From NCBI RefSeq assembly GCF_022614595.1, contig NZ_JAJFAU010000004.1:38669-82601 (forward strand): DNA of 43,933 bases, given 5' to 3'. Both the position numbers and the translations under genes were made by a program. Below the pieces are notes generated by a model. It had not been told where the DNA came from. It did no database searches and saw only the letters and a program-made list of their open reading frames with translations. This document shows positions 17,658 to 25,377 of this stretch, piece by piece (position 1 is the stretch's first letter; each line of letters opens with the position of its first letter). Source of the stretch: Streptomyces sp. CNQ085. GTDB lineage: Bacteria > Actinomycetota > Actinomycetes > Streptomycetales > Streptomycetaceae.

Positions 17658-18908
17658 TCAGCCGACCGCGGCCGGCACCTCGGCGGCCAGACGCACCGGC
17701 AGGGCGCGGTGGCCGTTCATGATGAAGGTCGGCAGCGGCTGGAGCTCCTGCGCCGGTACCGCGAGGGAGAGGTCCGGGAAGCGCTCGAACAGGGAGGACA
17801 GGCCCACAGTCGCCACCAGGCGGGCGATGCCGGCGCCCATGCAGTAGTGGGGACCGTGGCCGAAGGACAGGTGCTCCTTGTCCTGCCGGGTGAGGTCGAA
17901 GCGGTCGGCGGTCTCCCCGTGCAGCCGCGGGTCGCGTCCGACGGCGCTGTAGTTGACCAGGATCGGGTCGCCCCTGGGGATCGTCACGCCCTCCAGCTCG
18001 ATGTCCTCGGCCGCGTAGCGCAGCGGGAGGTGGGCGAGGGGCGACTCCACGCGGAGCGTCTCGTCGATCACGTCGTCCCACGAGGCCCGCCCGGAACGGA
18101 CCAGCTCCAGCTGCCCGGGGTGGGTCAGCAGCGCGGTGATGGCGTTGTCGAAGAAGTTGATGGTCGTCTCGGACCCGGCGCCAAGGATCGCGAAGATGGT
18201 GTCGCACAGCTCCGCCTCGGACAGCCGTGAGCCGTCCTCGTCGCGGGCGGCGATCAGGTCGCTGGTGATGTCCTCGCCCGGGTGCGCCCGCTTCTCGGCC
18301 ACCAGCTGCTCCATGGCTCCGCGCCAGTTGAGCAGCACGGCCCGGGCCTGCTCGGGGGTGACGGTGGTGTCCACCATCATGTCGATGACCTCGGCCGTCG
18401 CCACGCGCGCCTGTTCGGACATGCCGATCAGCTCGGCGACGAGCATGGCGGGCAGGGGGTAGGCGAAGCGTTCCCTGAGGTCCACCACCTCGCCCGGCTC
18501 CACGGTCTCCAGGGAGGCCAGCAGGCCGCCGGTGAGCCGTTGGACGAGCGGCCGGTAGGTCTCGGTGCGGCGCGGGGTGAACGCCTTGCCGACGATCCGG
18601 CGCAGCCGGACGTGGTCCTTGCCGTACGCGGTGACCATGTTGTCCATGGCGACCCAGCTGATCATCTCCCAGTCGGGGCGTATCCGCCCCTCGATGAAGT
18701 CCGGCCAGTGGTTGCGGGCGCTCTTGGTGACCCTGGGGTCACTCAGCACCTTGCGCACGGTGGCGTAGTCGTTGATCGACCACGCGAGGACCCCTCCGGG
18801 GAGTTCCACCCGGACGGCGGTCCCGCGGGCCCGTAGGGCGGCGGCTTCGGCGTGGATGTCCCGCCCGGTGGTGTCGAGTGTGTGGGCGACGGGGCAGCGC
18901 TGCGGCAT
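17658..18908 (-). CDS. Cytochrome P450, first copy
   Basis: A 416-aa soluble bacterial P450 of the CYP105/CYP107-like type. The I-helix oxygen-binding motif is LGAGSETT, the K-helix ExxR is ETLR, and the haem-binding loop is FGHGPHYCMGAG with the thiolate Cys356. Electrons would come from a ferredoxin and reductase encoded elsewhere; none is adjacent. ATG 18908 has AGGAGA upstream. It is the last gene of the minus-strand unit running from the carrier protein through the dioxygenase, 45 nt after the latter. It is distinct from the P450 at 26228-27574, which sits in the PKSE operon. Position next to the carrier protein allows a role on carrier-bound beta-tyrosine, but core oxidation is equally possible. 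Confidence 0.92.
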   Translation of the reverse strand: MPQRCPVAHTLDTTGRDIHAEAAALRARGTAVRVELPGGVLAWSINDYATVRKVLSDPRVTKSARNHWPDFIEGRIRPDWEMISWVAMDNMVTAYGKDHVRLRRIVGKAFTPRRTETYRPLVQRLTGGLLASLETVEPGEVVDLRERFAYPLPAMLVAELIGMSEQARVATAEVIDMMVDTTVTPEQARAVLLNWRGAMEQLVAEKRAHPGEDITSDLIAARDEDGSRLSEAELCDTIFAILGAGSETTINFFDNAITALLTHPGQLELVRSGRASWDDVIDETLRVESPLAHLPLRYAAEDIELEGVTIPRGDPILVNYSAVGRDPRLHGETADRFDLTRQDKEHLSFGHGPHYCMGAGIARLVATVGLSSLFERFPDLSLAVPAQELQPLPTFIMNGHRALPVRLAAEVPAAVG

Positions 18909-18953
18909 GGGTTTCTCCTGGGGTGGTGTGTCTGGGGTATCGCTCGGCGGGCT

Positions 18954-19826
18954 CTACCGATGGCTGCCGGGAGCGGCCCGGTGGGGCGCCGGACCGTCGC
19001 CCTCCAGGACGGTGTAGGGGTCCTCCATCTCGTACCAGCCCAGGCCCGGCGGGCAGCGGTCGTAGCCGAGCAGCCGCCGCACCTCCTCCGGGTAGGCGAG
19101 CACGGCCTCTCTGGGCACCGCGAGGTACTGGTTCTCCTCCTGGCGGAGGTTGCCCAGGTCCAGGGCGATGGTCAGTCCCGTGCGCGGGGCGTCGGTGGTG
19201 TTGCCGCCGCCGCCGTGGTAGACCCCGCCGAGCCAGATGAGGGCCGAACCGGCCCTCATCTCGGTGGGGACGGCCTCCTCGGCGAGCGGGGCCCGCTCGT
19301 CGTCCCAGTGGTGGCTGCCCGGGATGACCATGGTGCCGCCGTTGTCCGCGGTGAAGTCGCTCATGGCCAGCATCAGCTGCACCCGGCTGGTCGGACCGGG
19401 ATGGCGGCGCAGGTGCAGCGCGTCGTCACGGTGCAGGGGCTGCCTGCCCTGCCCCTTGTGTATCTGAATGGCCTGGGTGCCGCTGATCTGGATGGTCGGT
19501 GTCAGTTCGGTCCGGGACCGGCCGATCCAGACATGGACCGGTTTCTGCATGATCCGGCGCGCGGCGCCGAGGTACAGGGGATGCGTCACCACCGGGGTGA
19601 GCCCGGTGGTGCGGGCGAAGAGCGAGGAGACCCGCCGGGTACGCTTGCCGTTGTACCAGTCACCGCTGTAGTCGCGGGCTTCCAGACAGGGCCCCAGATC
19701 CTCCCACAGCCCCTCCACTGTGGCGGCCTCGGCGAGGTCCTCGATGACCACCGCCCCGTCCCGCTCGAGGGCTTCCACGACCTCGTCGAGGCCCGCCCCG
19801 GGACCGAACCGCTGCAACCCCTTCAT
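18954..19826 (-). CDS. Fe(II)/2-oxoglutarate oxygenase, phytanoyl-CoA dioxygenase (PhyH) family
   Basis: A 290-aa double-stranded beta-helix oxygenase. The iron-binding facial triad can be placed: His132 and Asp134 in LHRDD and the distal His204 in VYHGGGGN, with Arg215 (PRTGLTI) as the likely 2-oxoglutarate anchor. DNGGTMVIPGSHHW is the typical strand between them. Expected reactions are hydroxylation, or less often halogenation or desaturation, coupled to 2-oxoglutarate decarboxylation; the metal Asp is present, so it is not a halogenase of the SyrB2 type, where that residue is Ala/Gly. It lies 52 nt after the carrier protein and is followed by P450, which suggests action on a carrier-bound amino acid. 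ATG 19826 has a purine-rich GGAGG/GAGG leader. Confidence 0.88.
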   Translation of the reverse strand: MKGLQRFGPGAGLDEVVEALERDGAVVIEDLAEAATVEGLWEDLGPCLEARDYSGDWYNGKRTRRVSSLFARTTGLTPVVTHPLYLGAARRIMQKPVHVWIGRSRTELTPTIQISGTQAIQIHKGQGRQPLHRDDALHLRRHPGPTSRVQLMLAMSDFTADNGGTMVIPGSHHWDDERAPLAEEAVPTEMRAGSALIWLGGVYHGGGGNTTDAPRTGLTIALDLGNLRQEENQYLAVPREAVLAYPEEVRRLLGYDRCPPGLGWYEMEDPYTVLEGDGPAPHRAAPGSHR

Positions 19827-19878
19827 AGCACCTCACCTTCCTCCGCGCCGTCGTCGAGCCCGTGCCGACCGCGGCGGC

Positions 19879-20133
19879 TCAGCCCTTGTGGGAGCCGCCG
19901 GCCGTGACGAGGCGGCCGAGGGCGTCCAGGTCCGGGTCCTCCTCGAAGATGTCGCCGACCTCGATCTGTACGCCGAGCTCGTCCTCGATGCGCGACACCA
20001 GGCGGGTGGCGGATATGGACTCGCCCCCCGCCTCGAAGAACGTGGTGTCCTTGAGATCACCGGGAAGCACCCCGAGTGTCTCCGCCCAGATCCTCTCCAG
20101 CTTCGCCGTCACCGTCGTCACATCCGCGCTCAT
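19879..20133 (-). CDS. Free-standing peptidyl carrier protein (SgcC2-type)
   Basis: An 84-aa type II carrier protein. The phosphopantetheine attachment site is Ser39 in GGESISATRL, preceded by FFEAGG; the C-terminal helix carries VGDIFEEDPDLDALGRLV. It should hold beta-tyrosine during modification between the adenylation and condensation enzymes. ATG 20133 has GGAAGG nine nt upstream and gives the normal carrier length; the frame is open up to an ATG at 20208 inside the shared motif, which would add 25 residues with no domain match. The gene start overlaps the 3' end of the decayed prephenate dehydrogenase frame. It lies about 6 kb from its presumed partners, on the opposite strand. Confidence 0.9.
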   Translation of the reverse strand: MSADVTTVTAKLERIWAETLGVLPGDLKDTTFFEAGGESISATRLVSRIEDELGVQIEVGDIFEEDPDLDALGRLVTAGGSHKG

Positions 20134-20791
20134 GTGCGGTCCTTCCTCTCCGGTCGAGTCCCACCGGGCACGTGATGGCAGCTTCACACCCGGTTGTGGG
20201 CAGGGCATCTCCTGGATTGCGGGCCGCCGGCAGGGCGGTGACCTCCCCGGGCCGGACCGGGCCCGGCTCCAGCAGGAGCGCCCCGCAGAGTGTGACGAGC
20301 GCGCGCACGGTGTCCACGGCGTCTGGCGGGGTGGTGTGCCAGGGGGTCAGGATCCACGGCCGGCCGGTGAGCACGCCGGGCCCCGCTGAATCCGCACCCC
20401 GCTGAGTCCGCACCCCGTCCTCGGCCAGGAGACGACCGGGGACGTAACCGTTCAGGTCGCAGCCGCGCAGCAGTGCCTCCTCATGGACCGGGGCCCCGGC
20501 CCCGGGACCGTCGGCCACATCGGTGTAGGCGCTGCCCAGGCCGAGGAGCTGTGCCGTGTACAACACCTGGGCGGCCGCGGACGGCCAGGTCGCGATGACG
20601 ACGGCGTCGGCGGGCGGGGTGTTCGGTGTGAGCGGGGTTCCGGCACCTGCGCGGACGGCCCGCCGCAACGCTTCGGGGTCGGGGTCCGCGAGCAGGACAC
20701 GGACCCCGACCCCGGCCAGGGCGAGGGCTACGGAGGTGCCGGCGGGACCGCAGCCGATCACCGTGGTGTTACGGACACGCGTGCCGGTCAT
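20057..20791 (-). pseudogene. Degenerate, truncated prephenate dehydrogenase (TyrA) homologue
   Basis: The 244-aa frame resembles the N-terminal NAD-binding domain of actinobacterial prephenate dehydrogenase: GCGPAGTSVALALAG (GxGxxG) near residue 10, AYTDVADG, GCDLNGYVPG and GRPWILTPWHTTPPDAVD. Two things are wrong. Where the family has HPMAGRE with the catalytic His, this frame reads RLLAEDG, and the whole C-terminal helical dimerisation domain is missing; after GALLLEPG the sequence has no family similarity, carries the shared regulatory motif and overlaps the carrier-protein gene by 77 bp. A dedicated TyrA would make sense as a tyrosine supplier, so this is probably the remnant of one. A still-expressed NAD-binding protein with another role cannot be excluded. 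ATG 20791 is used. Confidence 0.65.
20205..20220 (-). promoter_or_regulatory. Shared 16-bp cluster motif, copy F (exact consensus)
   Basis: On the minus strand: GCAATCCAGGAGATGC, identical to copy E. It lies 71 nt before the carrier-protein ATG and inside the degenerate 3' part of the prephenate-dehydrogenase frame, and would give the carrier-dioxygenase-P450 unit its own control point. Confidence 0.65.
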
Positions 20792-20858
20792 GGCCTCTCC
20801 CGGGCTTCTGGCGGACGGGGACGGACTGTGGTCCCCGGGGCGCGTCCTGGCAGTCCGG

Positions 20859-21665
20859 TCAGTCGCGGCCCCGGTCCGCGAACTGCCCGGGGGCACGGCC
20901 TTCACCGGCGGGGCCGCGGTATGCCTGGGCGATGTCCAGCCAGCGGTCGGCCTCCTCGCCGACGGCGGTCAGAGCCAGGTCGTCGCGGTGACGTCGGCGG
21001 GTCACCAGGAGACAGAAGTCGTGGACGGAGCCGGTGATCTTCTGGCGGGCGTCCTCCGGGCCGGAGACGAGCAGTTCGCCGGAGGGAGAGGTGAGTTCGA
21101 AGCGGAACGCCTCCCCAGGAGGCGTCAGGCCCCGGGCCAGGTAGCCGAAGTCGCGGGTCAGGAAGGCGAACCGGGCCAGGTGGCGGAGCCGGTCGGTGGG
21201 TTCGCGGTGTACACCGAGAGCGTCGGCGATGTCCTGTCCGTGGCCGAAGAGTTCCATGATCCCGGCCGAGGCGAGCACGGCCGGCGGCAGCGGGTTGACC
21301 AGCCAGGGCACCACCGTGTCCTCCGGTACGGCCGCCAGTGCCTCGACGGAGGCGTCGCCCTCGGTACGGAAGCGGGCGAGGAGTTCGGCCGGCGGGTGGC
21401 CGTTGAACTGCCGGAGGGCGGCGTTGACGGCCCCGTCGAAGTTCTCCGCGGCCTGGGCTGTGATGTCCTTGAAAGCGTCCGGGTCGGCAGCCGCCGTCCT
21501 GGCCAGCCGGAAGATGAACGTCAGGTGGGCGACCTGGTCGGCGATGTTCCAGCCGGGCGCGGGGGTGGGTTTCCTCCAGTCGGCGTCGTCGAGGCCCCGC
21601 AGGAGCGTCTCGACCTCGTCGATGTCGGTGGCCAGAGCCTTCAGCACGTCGTTCGGGGTGTCCAC
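20859..21665 (-). CDS. DinB/mycothiol-dependent maleylpyruvate-isomerase-like metalloprotein
   Basis: A 268-aa protein of the DinB-like four-helix family (TIGR03084/maleylpyruvate isomerase type) common in actinobacteria. Seen: ETLLRGLDDADWRKPTPAPGW, then QVAHLTFIF with a putative metal His, and MELFGHGQDIAD with a second His/Asp; the third metal His is not certain. The C-terminal part (RFELTSPSGELLVSGP, QKITGSVHDFCLLVTRRRH) is the usual accessory domain. Relatives use metal and mycothiol for isomerisation or thiol transfer; a role in detoxifying reactive enediyne, or in thiol chemistry, is a guess. ATG 21665 follows GGGAG. It is in line with the GMC gene upstream (101-bp gap) and the TyrA remnant downstream. 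Confidence 0.78.
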   Translation of the reverse strand: MDTPNDVLKALATDIDEVETLLRGLDDADWRKPTPAPGWNIADQVAHLTFIFRLARTAAADPDAFKDITAQAAENFDGAVNAALRQFNGHPPAELLARFRTEGDASVEALAAVPEDTVVPWLVNPLPPAVLASAGIMELFGHGQDIADALGVHREPTDRLRHLARFAFLTRDFGYLARGLTPPGEAFRFELTSPSGELLVSGPEDARQKITGSVHDFCLLVTRRRHRDDLALTAVGEEADRWLDIAQAYRGPAGEGRAPGQFADRGRD

Positions 21666-21766
21666 GGTCTGTCATCTCCCTGAGTCGATTTCGTCAAGCA
21701 ATTCACCGGAGCCGTCGAGTTCCTCGACGTTGCCGGCCGGTTGTGTGTGATCGCGCCGGCGAGAGG

Positions 21767-23422
21767 TCAGGCGGACGCGGGGAGCAGGGGCAGCGAGTTC
21801 TCACGGCCGCCTCGCCGGCCGTTGGGAGTCGGGGCACCGTAGGAGACCGCTACGCCCCTGCGCTGGGCGGCCGCCACGATGCCGGGCATCGCGCGCTCGG
21901 CGACCGCCGCGATGGTCATCGCCGGGTTGACGGTGAGCGCGCCGGGAACGGCGGAGCCGTCGGTGACGAAGATGCCGGGGTGGCCGCGCAGTTCGTTGGT
22001 GTCGTCGAGGGCGGAGGTGTGCTGGTCGTCCCCCATACGGCATGACGCCAGCGGGTGCACGGTGTAGGCGCCGACCAGGTCGTTGGTCCACGGCATCACC
22101 CTGGCCAGGCCGTCCTTCTCCAGGATCTCCTTCACCTCGGCGTCGGACTGCCGCCAGCCGTGCCAGGTATTGTCCGTCGGCCGGTACGTCAGGCTGCCGC
22201 GGCCGAGCATCTGCTGCGAGATGCGGTGCGCGTTGCCGGTCGCGGGCGGCGGACCGAAGACGCCCTCGTTGTCGTCCTCGGTCATGGAGAAGATGGTGAG
22301 CCAGGACTTCCAGTTCCTCAGGATCTCCCTCTTCTCCCTGCCGAACCAGGCGGGGCCGGTGGCACCCGGCGCCTGGGCGAGGATCGTCCCCAGGCCCGGC
22401 GGGAAGTACAGCTGTTCCAGGGAGTAGCGGGAGTACTCCGGCAGCGAGCCGTCGAGCCTGTCCCAGCTGGCCACGGTCGGACCCCTGCCGATCGCGTTGG
22501 CGCCGTAGGGCAGCTCCCCCTCGCCGCGGGACAGTCCCAGCAGTTCGGCGACCTTGTCCTCGTTGAGGATCGCGGTGTTGAGGCGCTCGCCGTTGCCGGA
22601 GAAGTAGCGTCCCACCGCGTGCGGCATCCTGCCCAGGTGCGCCTCACTGCGCTGGAGGATGACGGGGGTCGCGGCGGCGCCGGCGGCCATCACCACGATC
22701 TTCGCCTCGATCGTGCCGGACCCGTTCCGCAGGCGGTAGTCCTCGTCGTGGACGATGTTGTAATGAATCCGATAACCGCCCTCGGTGGTCCGCTCCAGGT
22801 ACTGCACCTCGTGCAGGGGGCGGATCTCGGCTCCGTGGGCGATGGCAGCCGGCAGGTAGTTGGAGGTGAGGGAGTGTTTCGCCTCGAAGCGGCACCCGGC
22901 CATCATGAAGTTGCAGTTGACGCACTTGGAGTTGTCGATCGCGACGGCGAGCGGATTGGCGGTGCGGCCGGCGCGATGACAGGCGGCCGCCCACAGCCCT
23001 CCCGCGTACGAGACGTCCTCCCAGCCCTGTCTGCTGACCGACAGGGACTCCTCGACCCGGTCGTACCACGGTTCCAGGGTGTCGCGGCTGACGGACTTGG
23101 GCCACATCCGACGACCGATGGCGCCCTTGCGCTCGAAGACGAAGCGCGGAGCCCGCGGCATGGCCGCGAAGTACACGACGCTGCCGCCGCCGACGCAGTT
23201 GCCGCCCAGCACGCTCATCCCGTCGCCGACGACGAAGTCGAAGACGCGTGTGTAGGAGGAGCCGAGTTTGTAGTCGTGCTCGAAATCCTCGCTCTCCAGC
23301 CACGGGCCGCGTTCCAGCACGGTCACCTTGGCGCCACCGGCGGCCAGGTGGTATGCGGCGACAGCGCCGCCGAATCCACTGCCGATCACCAGAACATCGG
23401 TCCGCTCGGTCGTCTCGCTCAT
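21767..23422 (-). CDS. GMC-family FAD oxidoreductase (cholesterol-oxidase-like)
   Basis: A 551-aa GMC oxidoreductase. The FAD Rossmann motif is GSGFGGAVAAYHL near residue 14; MSVLGGNCVGGGS is the conserved FAD-loop; a cysteine cluster CVNCNFMMAGC precedes KHSLTSNYL as in dehydrogenases of this branch; the catalytic His456 is in VHPLASCRMG, and NPAMTIAAVAERA closes the FAD domain. It oxidises an alcohol or desaturates a carbon skeleton, likely passing electrons to a partner rather than oxygen. Its ATG overlaps the stop of the small upstream gene by 4 bp, so the two are probably made as a complex. GMC oxidoreductases belong to the conserved nine-membered enediyne gene set (SgcE9 in C-1027, from memory), so a role in core maturation is likely. 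Confidence 0.88.
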   Translation of the reverse strand: MSETTERTDVLVIGSGFGGAVAAYHLAAGGAKVTVLERGPWLESEDFEHDYKLGSSYTRVFDFVVGDGMSVLGGNCVGGGSVVYFAAMPRAPRFVFERKGAIGRRMWPKSVSRDTLEPWYDRVEESLSVSRQGWEDVSYAGGLWAAACHRAGRTANPLAVAIDNSKCVNCNFMMAGCRFEAKHSLTSNYLPAAIAHGAEIRPLHEVQYLERTTEGGYRIHYNIVHDEDYRLRNGSGTIEAKIVVMAAGAAATPVILQRSEAHLGRMPHAVGRYFSGNGERLNTAILNEDKVAELLGLSRGEGELPYGANAIGRGPTVASWDRLDGSLPEYSRYSLEQLYFPPGLGTILAQAPGATGPAWFGREKREILRNWKSWLTIFSMTEDDNEGVFGPPPATGNAHRISQQMLGRGSLTYRPTDNTWHGWRQSDAEVKEILEKDGLARVMPWTNDLVGAYTVHPLASCRMGDDQHTSALDDTNELRGHPGIFVTDGSAVPGALTVNPAMTIAAVAERAMPGIVAAAQRRGVAVSYGAPTPNGRRGGRENSLPLLPASA

Positions 23423-24003
23423 GCTGGGCTCCCTGAGGGTGTGGTGGCGGGGTGCGGTCGTGCGAGCTCGCGTCCGTACCCGAAGTCACGGAAGCGCCAC
23501 AGGCCGTCCGCGTCGGGGCTGGTGATGCCCATGGCCTCCAGCCCCGGGTGGCCGTCCCGCAGCGCGTCGGCGGTGTGCAGGTGCGCGGCCGAGTCGAAAG
23601 CCATGTTGCAGAAGAGCGACAGCAGTACCCAGAACTCCTTCTCCGGGTGGCCGGGACGGGTCAGTCGTGCGACCACCTCCGCGCGGTGCTCGTATTCCAG
23701 CGCCACGAAGGCGGGTACGTCCGGGGCGAGCCGCATGCCGGTCTCCTCGGCGTAGGCCTCGGCGTGCCCGTTGACGAGCTGCGCCAAGTCGTCCAAACTG
23801 GCGCTGATGCCGGTGGCGTCCCATCGCAGCAGCTCCAGGGCTCCGGCCGCCACCGCTCCACCGCCTGTGACGACGCCGGCCACGGCCCGGTCTCCAGGCC
23901 ATCGCTTCTCTCCCGGGACGATCGTGTCCGCGTAGGCCTCAAGGGTGAGCGACACGTCGTCCGCCACGTTTTTCGTCGGCGCATTCGATCCATCCCGCTG
24001 CAA
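23419..24003 (-). CDS. Small GMC-associated protein (DUF5987/gluconate dehydrogenase subunit 3-like)
   Basis: A 194-aa helical protein with no enzyme motif. It begins TLEAYADTIVPGEKRWPGD, a pattern shared with DUF5987 and the small (gamma) subunit of membrane gluconate dehydrogenase, which help fold or export their GMC partner. The C-terminal segment FWVLLSLFCNMAFDSAAHLHT followed by HPGLEAMG and WRFRDFGYGRELARPHP is typical of this group. There is no twin-Arg signal. The TTG at 24003 is chosen because GGAGG lies five nt before it; GTG codons further in are alternatives. The stop overlaps the GMC start (4 bp), giving translational coupling. It is the first gene of the minus-strand unit and is divergent from the StrR-like regulator. 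Confidence 0.8.
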   Translation of the reverse strand: MQRDGSNAPTKNVADDVSLTLEAYADTIVPGEKRWPGDRAVAGVVTGGGAVAAGALELLRWDATGISASLDDLAQLVNGHAEAYAEETGMRLAPDVPAFVALEYEHRAEVVARLTRPGHPEKEFWVLLSLFCNMAFDSAAHLHTADALRDGHPGLEAMGITSPDADGLWRFRDFGYGRELARPHPATTPSGSPA

Positions 24004-24274
24004 CTCGACCTCCGTCGGTGAGTGGGGACTGATTGCTGGTGTCAGGGAGACGTTAGAGCTGCTGAGTCTTTTCGGGCAACTGCCTGTCCCCTTTCGGGAG
24101 AACGCCGAGTCTCTTGAAGCAACTAGCCGAAGTCGAAGCGTCGTTCCGCTGCCCAGGCGAACAAAACAGTCGGCCAGTACGGTCTCTTCGGGCGCGTTTG
24201 CTGTTCGCGGCCACGGTTTACCGCGAAGCGTTCCGACATGCCGAAGGGCAATTCGTTCTCATCTTGGGGGAGAG
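24004..24274. promoter_or_regulatory. Divergent promoter region with degenerate direct repeats
   Basis: The 271-bp region between the GMC-partner gene (-) and the StrR-like regulator (+) has no coding support. It holds two related 21-nt segments at 24061-24081 and 24104-24124 (16 of 21 identical; GAGTCT then CAACT), and TTTCGGG copies at 24070 and 24092, exactly 22 bp apart. Direct repeats with such helical spacing are typical operator layouts for actinobacterial activators. No copy of the 16-bp cluster motif is present. Confidence 0.4.
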
Positions 24275-25321
24275 TTGGAAAGCGTCGACAGAACCCCGTC
24301 TCTGCCGCACGAATTCACACACAGGGTGCGGATCGGGGAGCTACTCCCAGCCGACTCACCACGTCTGAACGGTGTCGACGAGACTCATGTCCACCGACTT
24401 GCCGAAGTGTACGCAAGCCTTCCGCCCGTCCTTGTCCACCGCACGACGATGCGGGTAGTAGACGGAATGCACCGGGTAGCGGCGGCGATCCTGAAAGGGG
24501 CGGAGTTCGTCGAAGTCCGGTATTTCGACGGAGCGGAGGAGGATGTTTTCCTGCGGGCGGTCACGGCCAACGTCTCCCACGGGCTGCCGCTGTCGGTCGC
24601 GGACCGCAAGGCGGCCGCCCTCCGGATCTTCGGCACCCATCCGGACCTGTCGGACCGTGCCGTCGCCGCCTGCGTCGGTTTGGACGCAAAGACCGTGGCC
24701 GCCGCACGCAGGCGTTCAGCCGGGGATTCTCCTCGGTCGAACAACCGCGTCGGTTCCGACGGAAAGACCTACCCCCTGGACCGCACAGCCGAGCGGATAC
24801 ACGCCGCGCGGCTCATGACCAGCCGTCCGGACCTTCCGCTGCGGGCCATCGTCAAGGAGACGGGACTCTCTTTGGGGACCGCGCACGATGTACGGCAGCG
24901 GCTGCTGAGAGGAGAGTCGCCCGTTCCCGTCGGCCGTAGGCAGCCACGCGGGAAGACCTCGCCGGAACCGGCCGCCGATGAGGAGGACACCACCGTAGAG
25001 GGCACGATACGCCTCCTGCGCGAGCAGGACATGCCCGGCGGCGACTTCCCGGTCCGGGCCGGCCGGGCCCGTCTCGCGGTGGAGACGCTGCACAAACTCG
25101 CCCGCGATCCGTCTCTCCGCCACACCGAGTCCGGCCGTCACCTGCTGCGCTGGCTCCACGCACACTTCGTGGTGGACGACTCCTGGCGGCAGTACGCGGA
25201 CGCCGTTCCGCCTCACTGCTCCGCCACCGTCGCGGAACTGGCCCTCCAGTGCTCCGGAAGCTGGAAAAGGTTCGCCGACGAACTGTCCGGGCGGCTGACC
25301 GGAAGAGCCTCATCCTCATAG
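24275..25321 (+). CDS. StrR-like (ParB-domain) transcriptional activator
   Basis: A 348-aa regulator of the StrR family of pathway-specific activators. An N-terminal ParB-like segment has RVRIGELLPADSPR, then LPPVLVHRTTMRVVDGMHRVAAA and ANVSHGLPLS; two helix-turn-helix-like segments follow (DLSDRAVAACVGLDAKTVAAARR and LPLRAIVKETGLSLGTAHDVRQR in short form), and a less conserved C-terminal region holds WLHAHFVVDD. The start is uncertain: TTG 24275 follows GGGGGA and gives about 17 residues before the conserved LLPADSPR, as in relatives; GTG 24326 is the next option. Divergent from the GMC unit and 56 nt before the AraC-type gene. StrR-type activators bind palindromes upstream of biosynthetic genes; C-1027 has one too (SgcR1, from memory). 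It is a candidate for reading the shared 16-bp motif, though that motif does not resemble the StrR palindrome. Confidence 0.85.
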   Translation: MESVDRTPSLPHEFTHRVRIGELLPADSPRLNGVDETHVHRLAEVYASLPPVLVHRTTMRVVDGMHRVAAAILKGAEFVEVRYFDGAEEDVFLRAVTANVSHGLPLSVADRKAAALRIFGTHPDLSDRAVAACVGLDAKTVAAARRRSAGDSPRSNNRVGSDGKTYPLDRTAERIHAARLMTSRPDLPLRAIVKETGLSLGTAHDVRQRLLRGESPVPVGRRQPRGKTSPEPAADEEDTTVEGTIRLLREQDMPGGDFPVRAGRARLAVETLHKLARDPSLRHTESGRHLLRWLHAHFVVDDSWRQYADAVPPHCSATVAELALQCSGSWKRFADELSGRLTGRASSS

Positions 25322-25377
25322 CCGCGTGCACTTTCGAAAAGCCGAGAAGACGTCTCACTCAACAACAGGGGGAAACG

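Noticed and set aside
18954..19826. Reading the PhyH-family enzyme as an Fe/2-oxoglutarate halogenase.
   Set aside because: Asp134 of the HxD metal motif is present, whereas halogenases have Ala or Gly there.
24259..24274. A partial minus-strand motif (CATCTT then GGGG) upstream of the GMC unit.
   Set aside because: Only about half of the positions agree and the conserved right end is lost.
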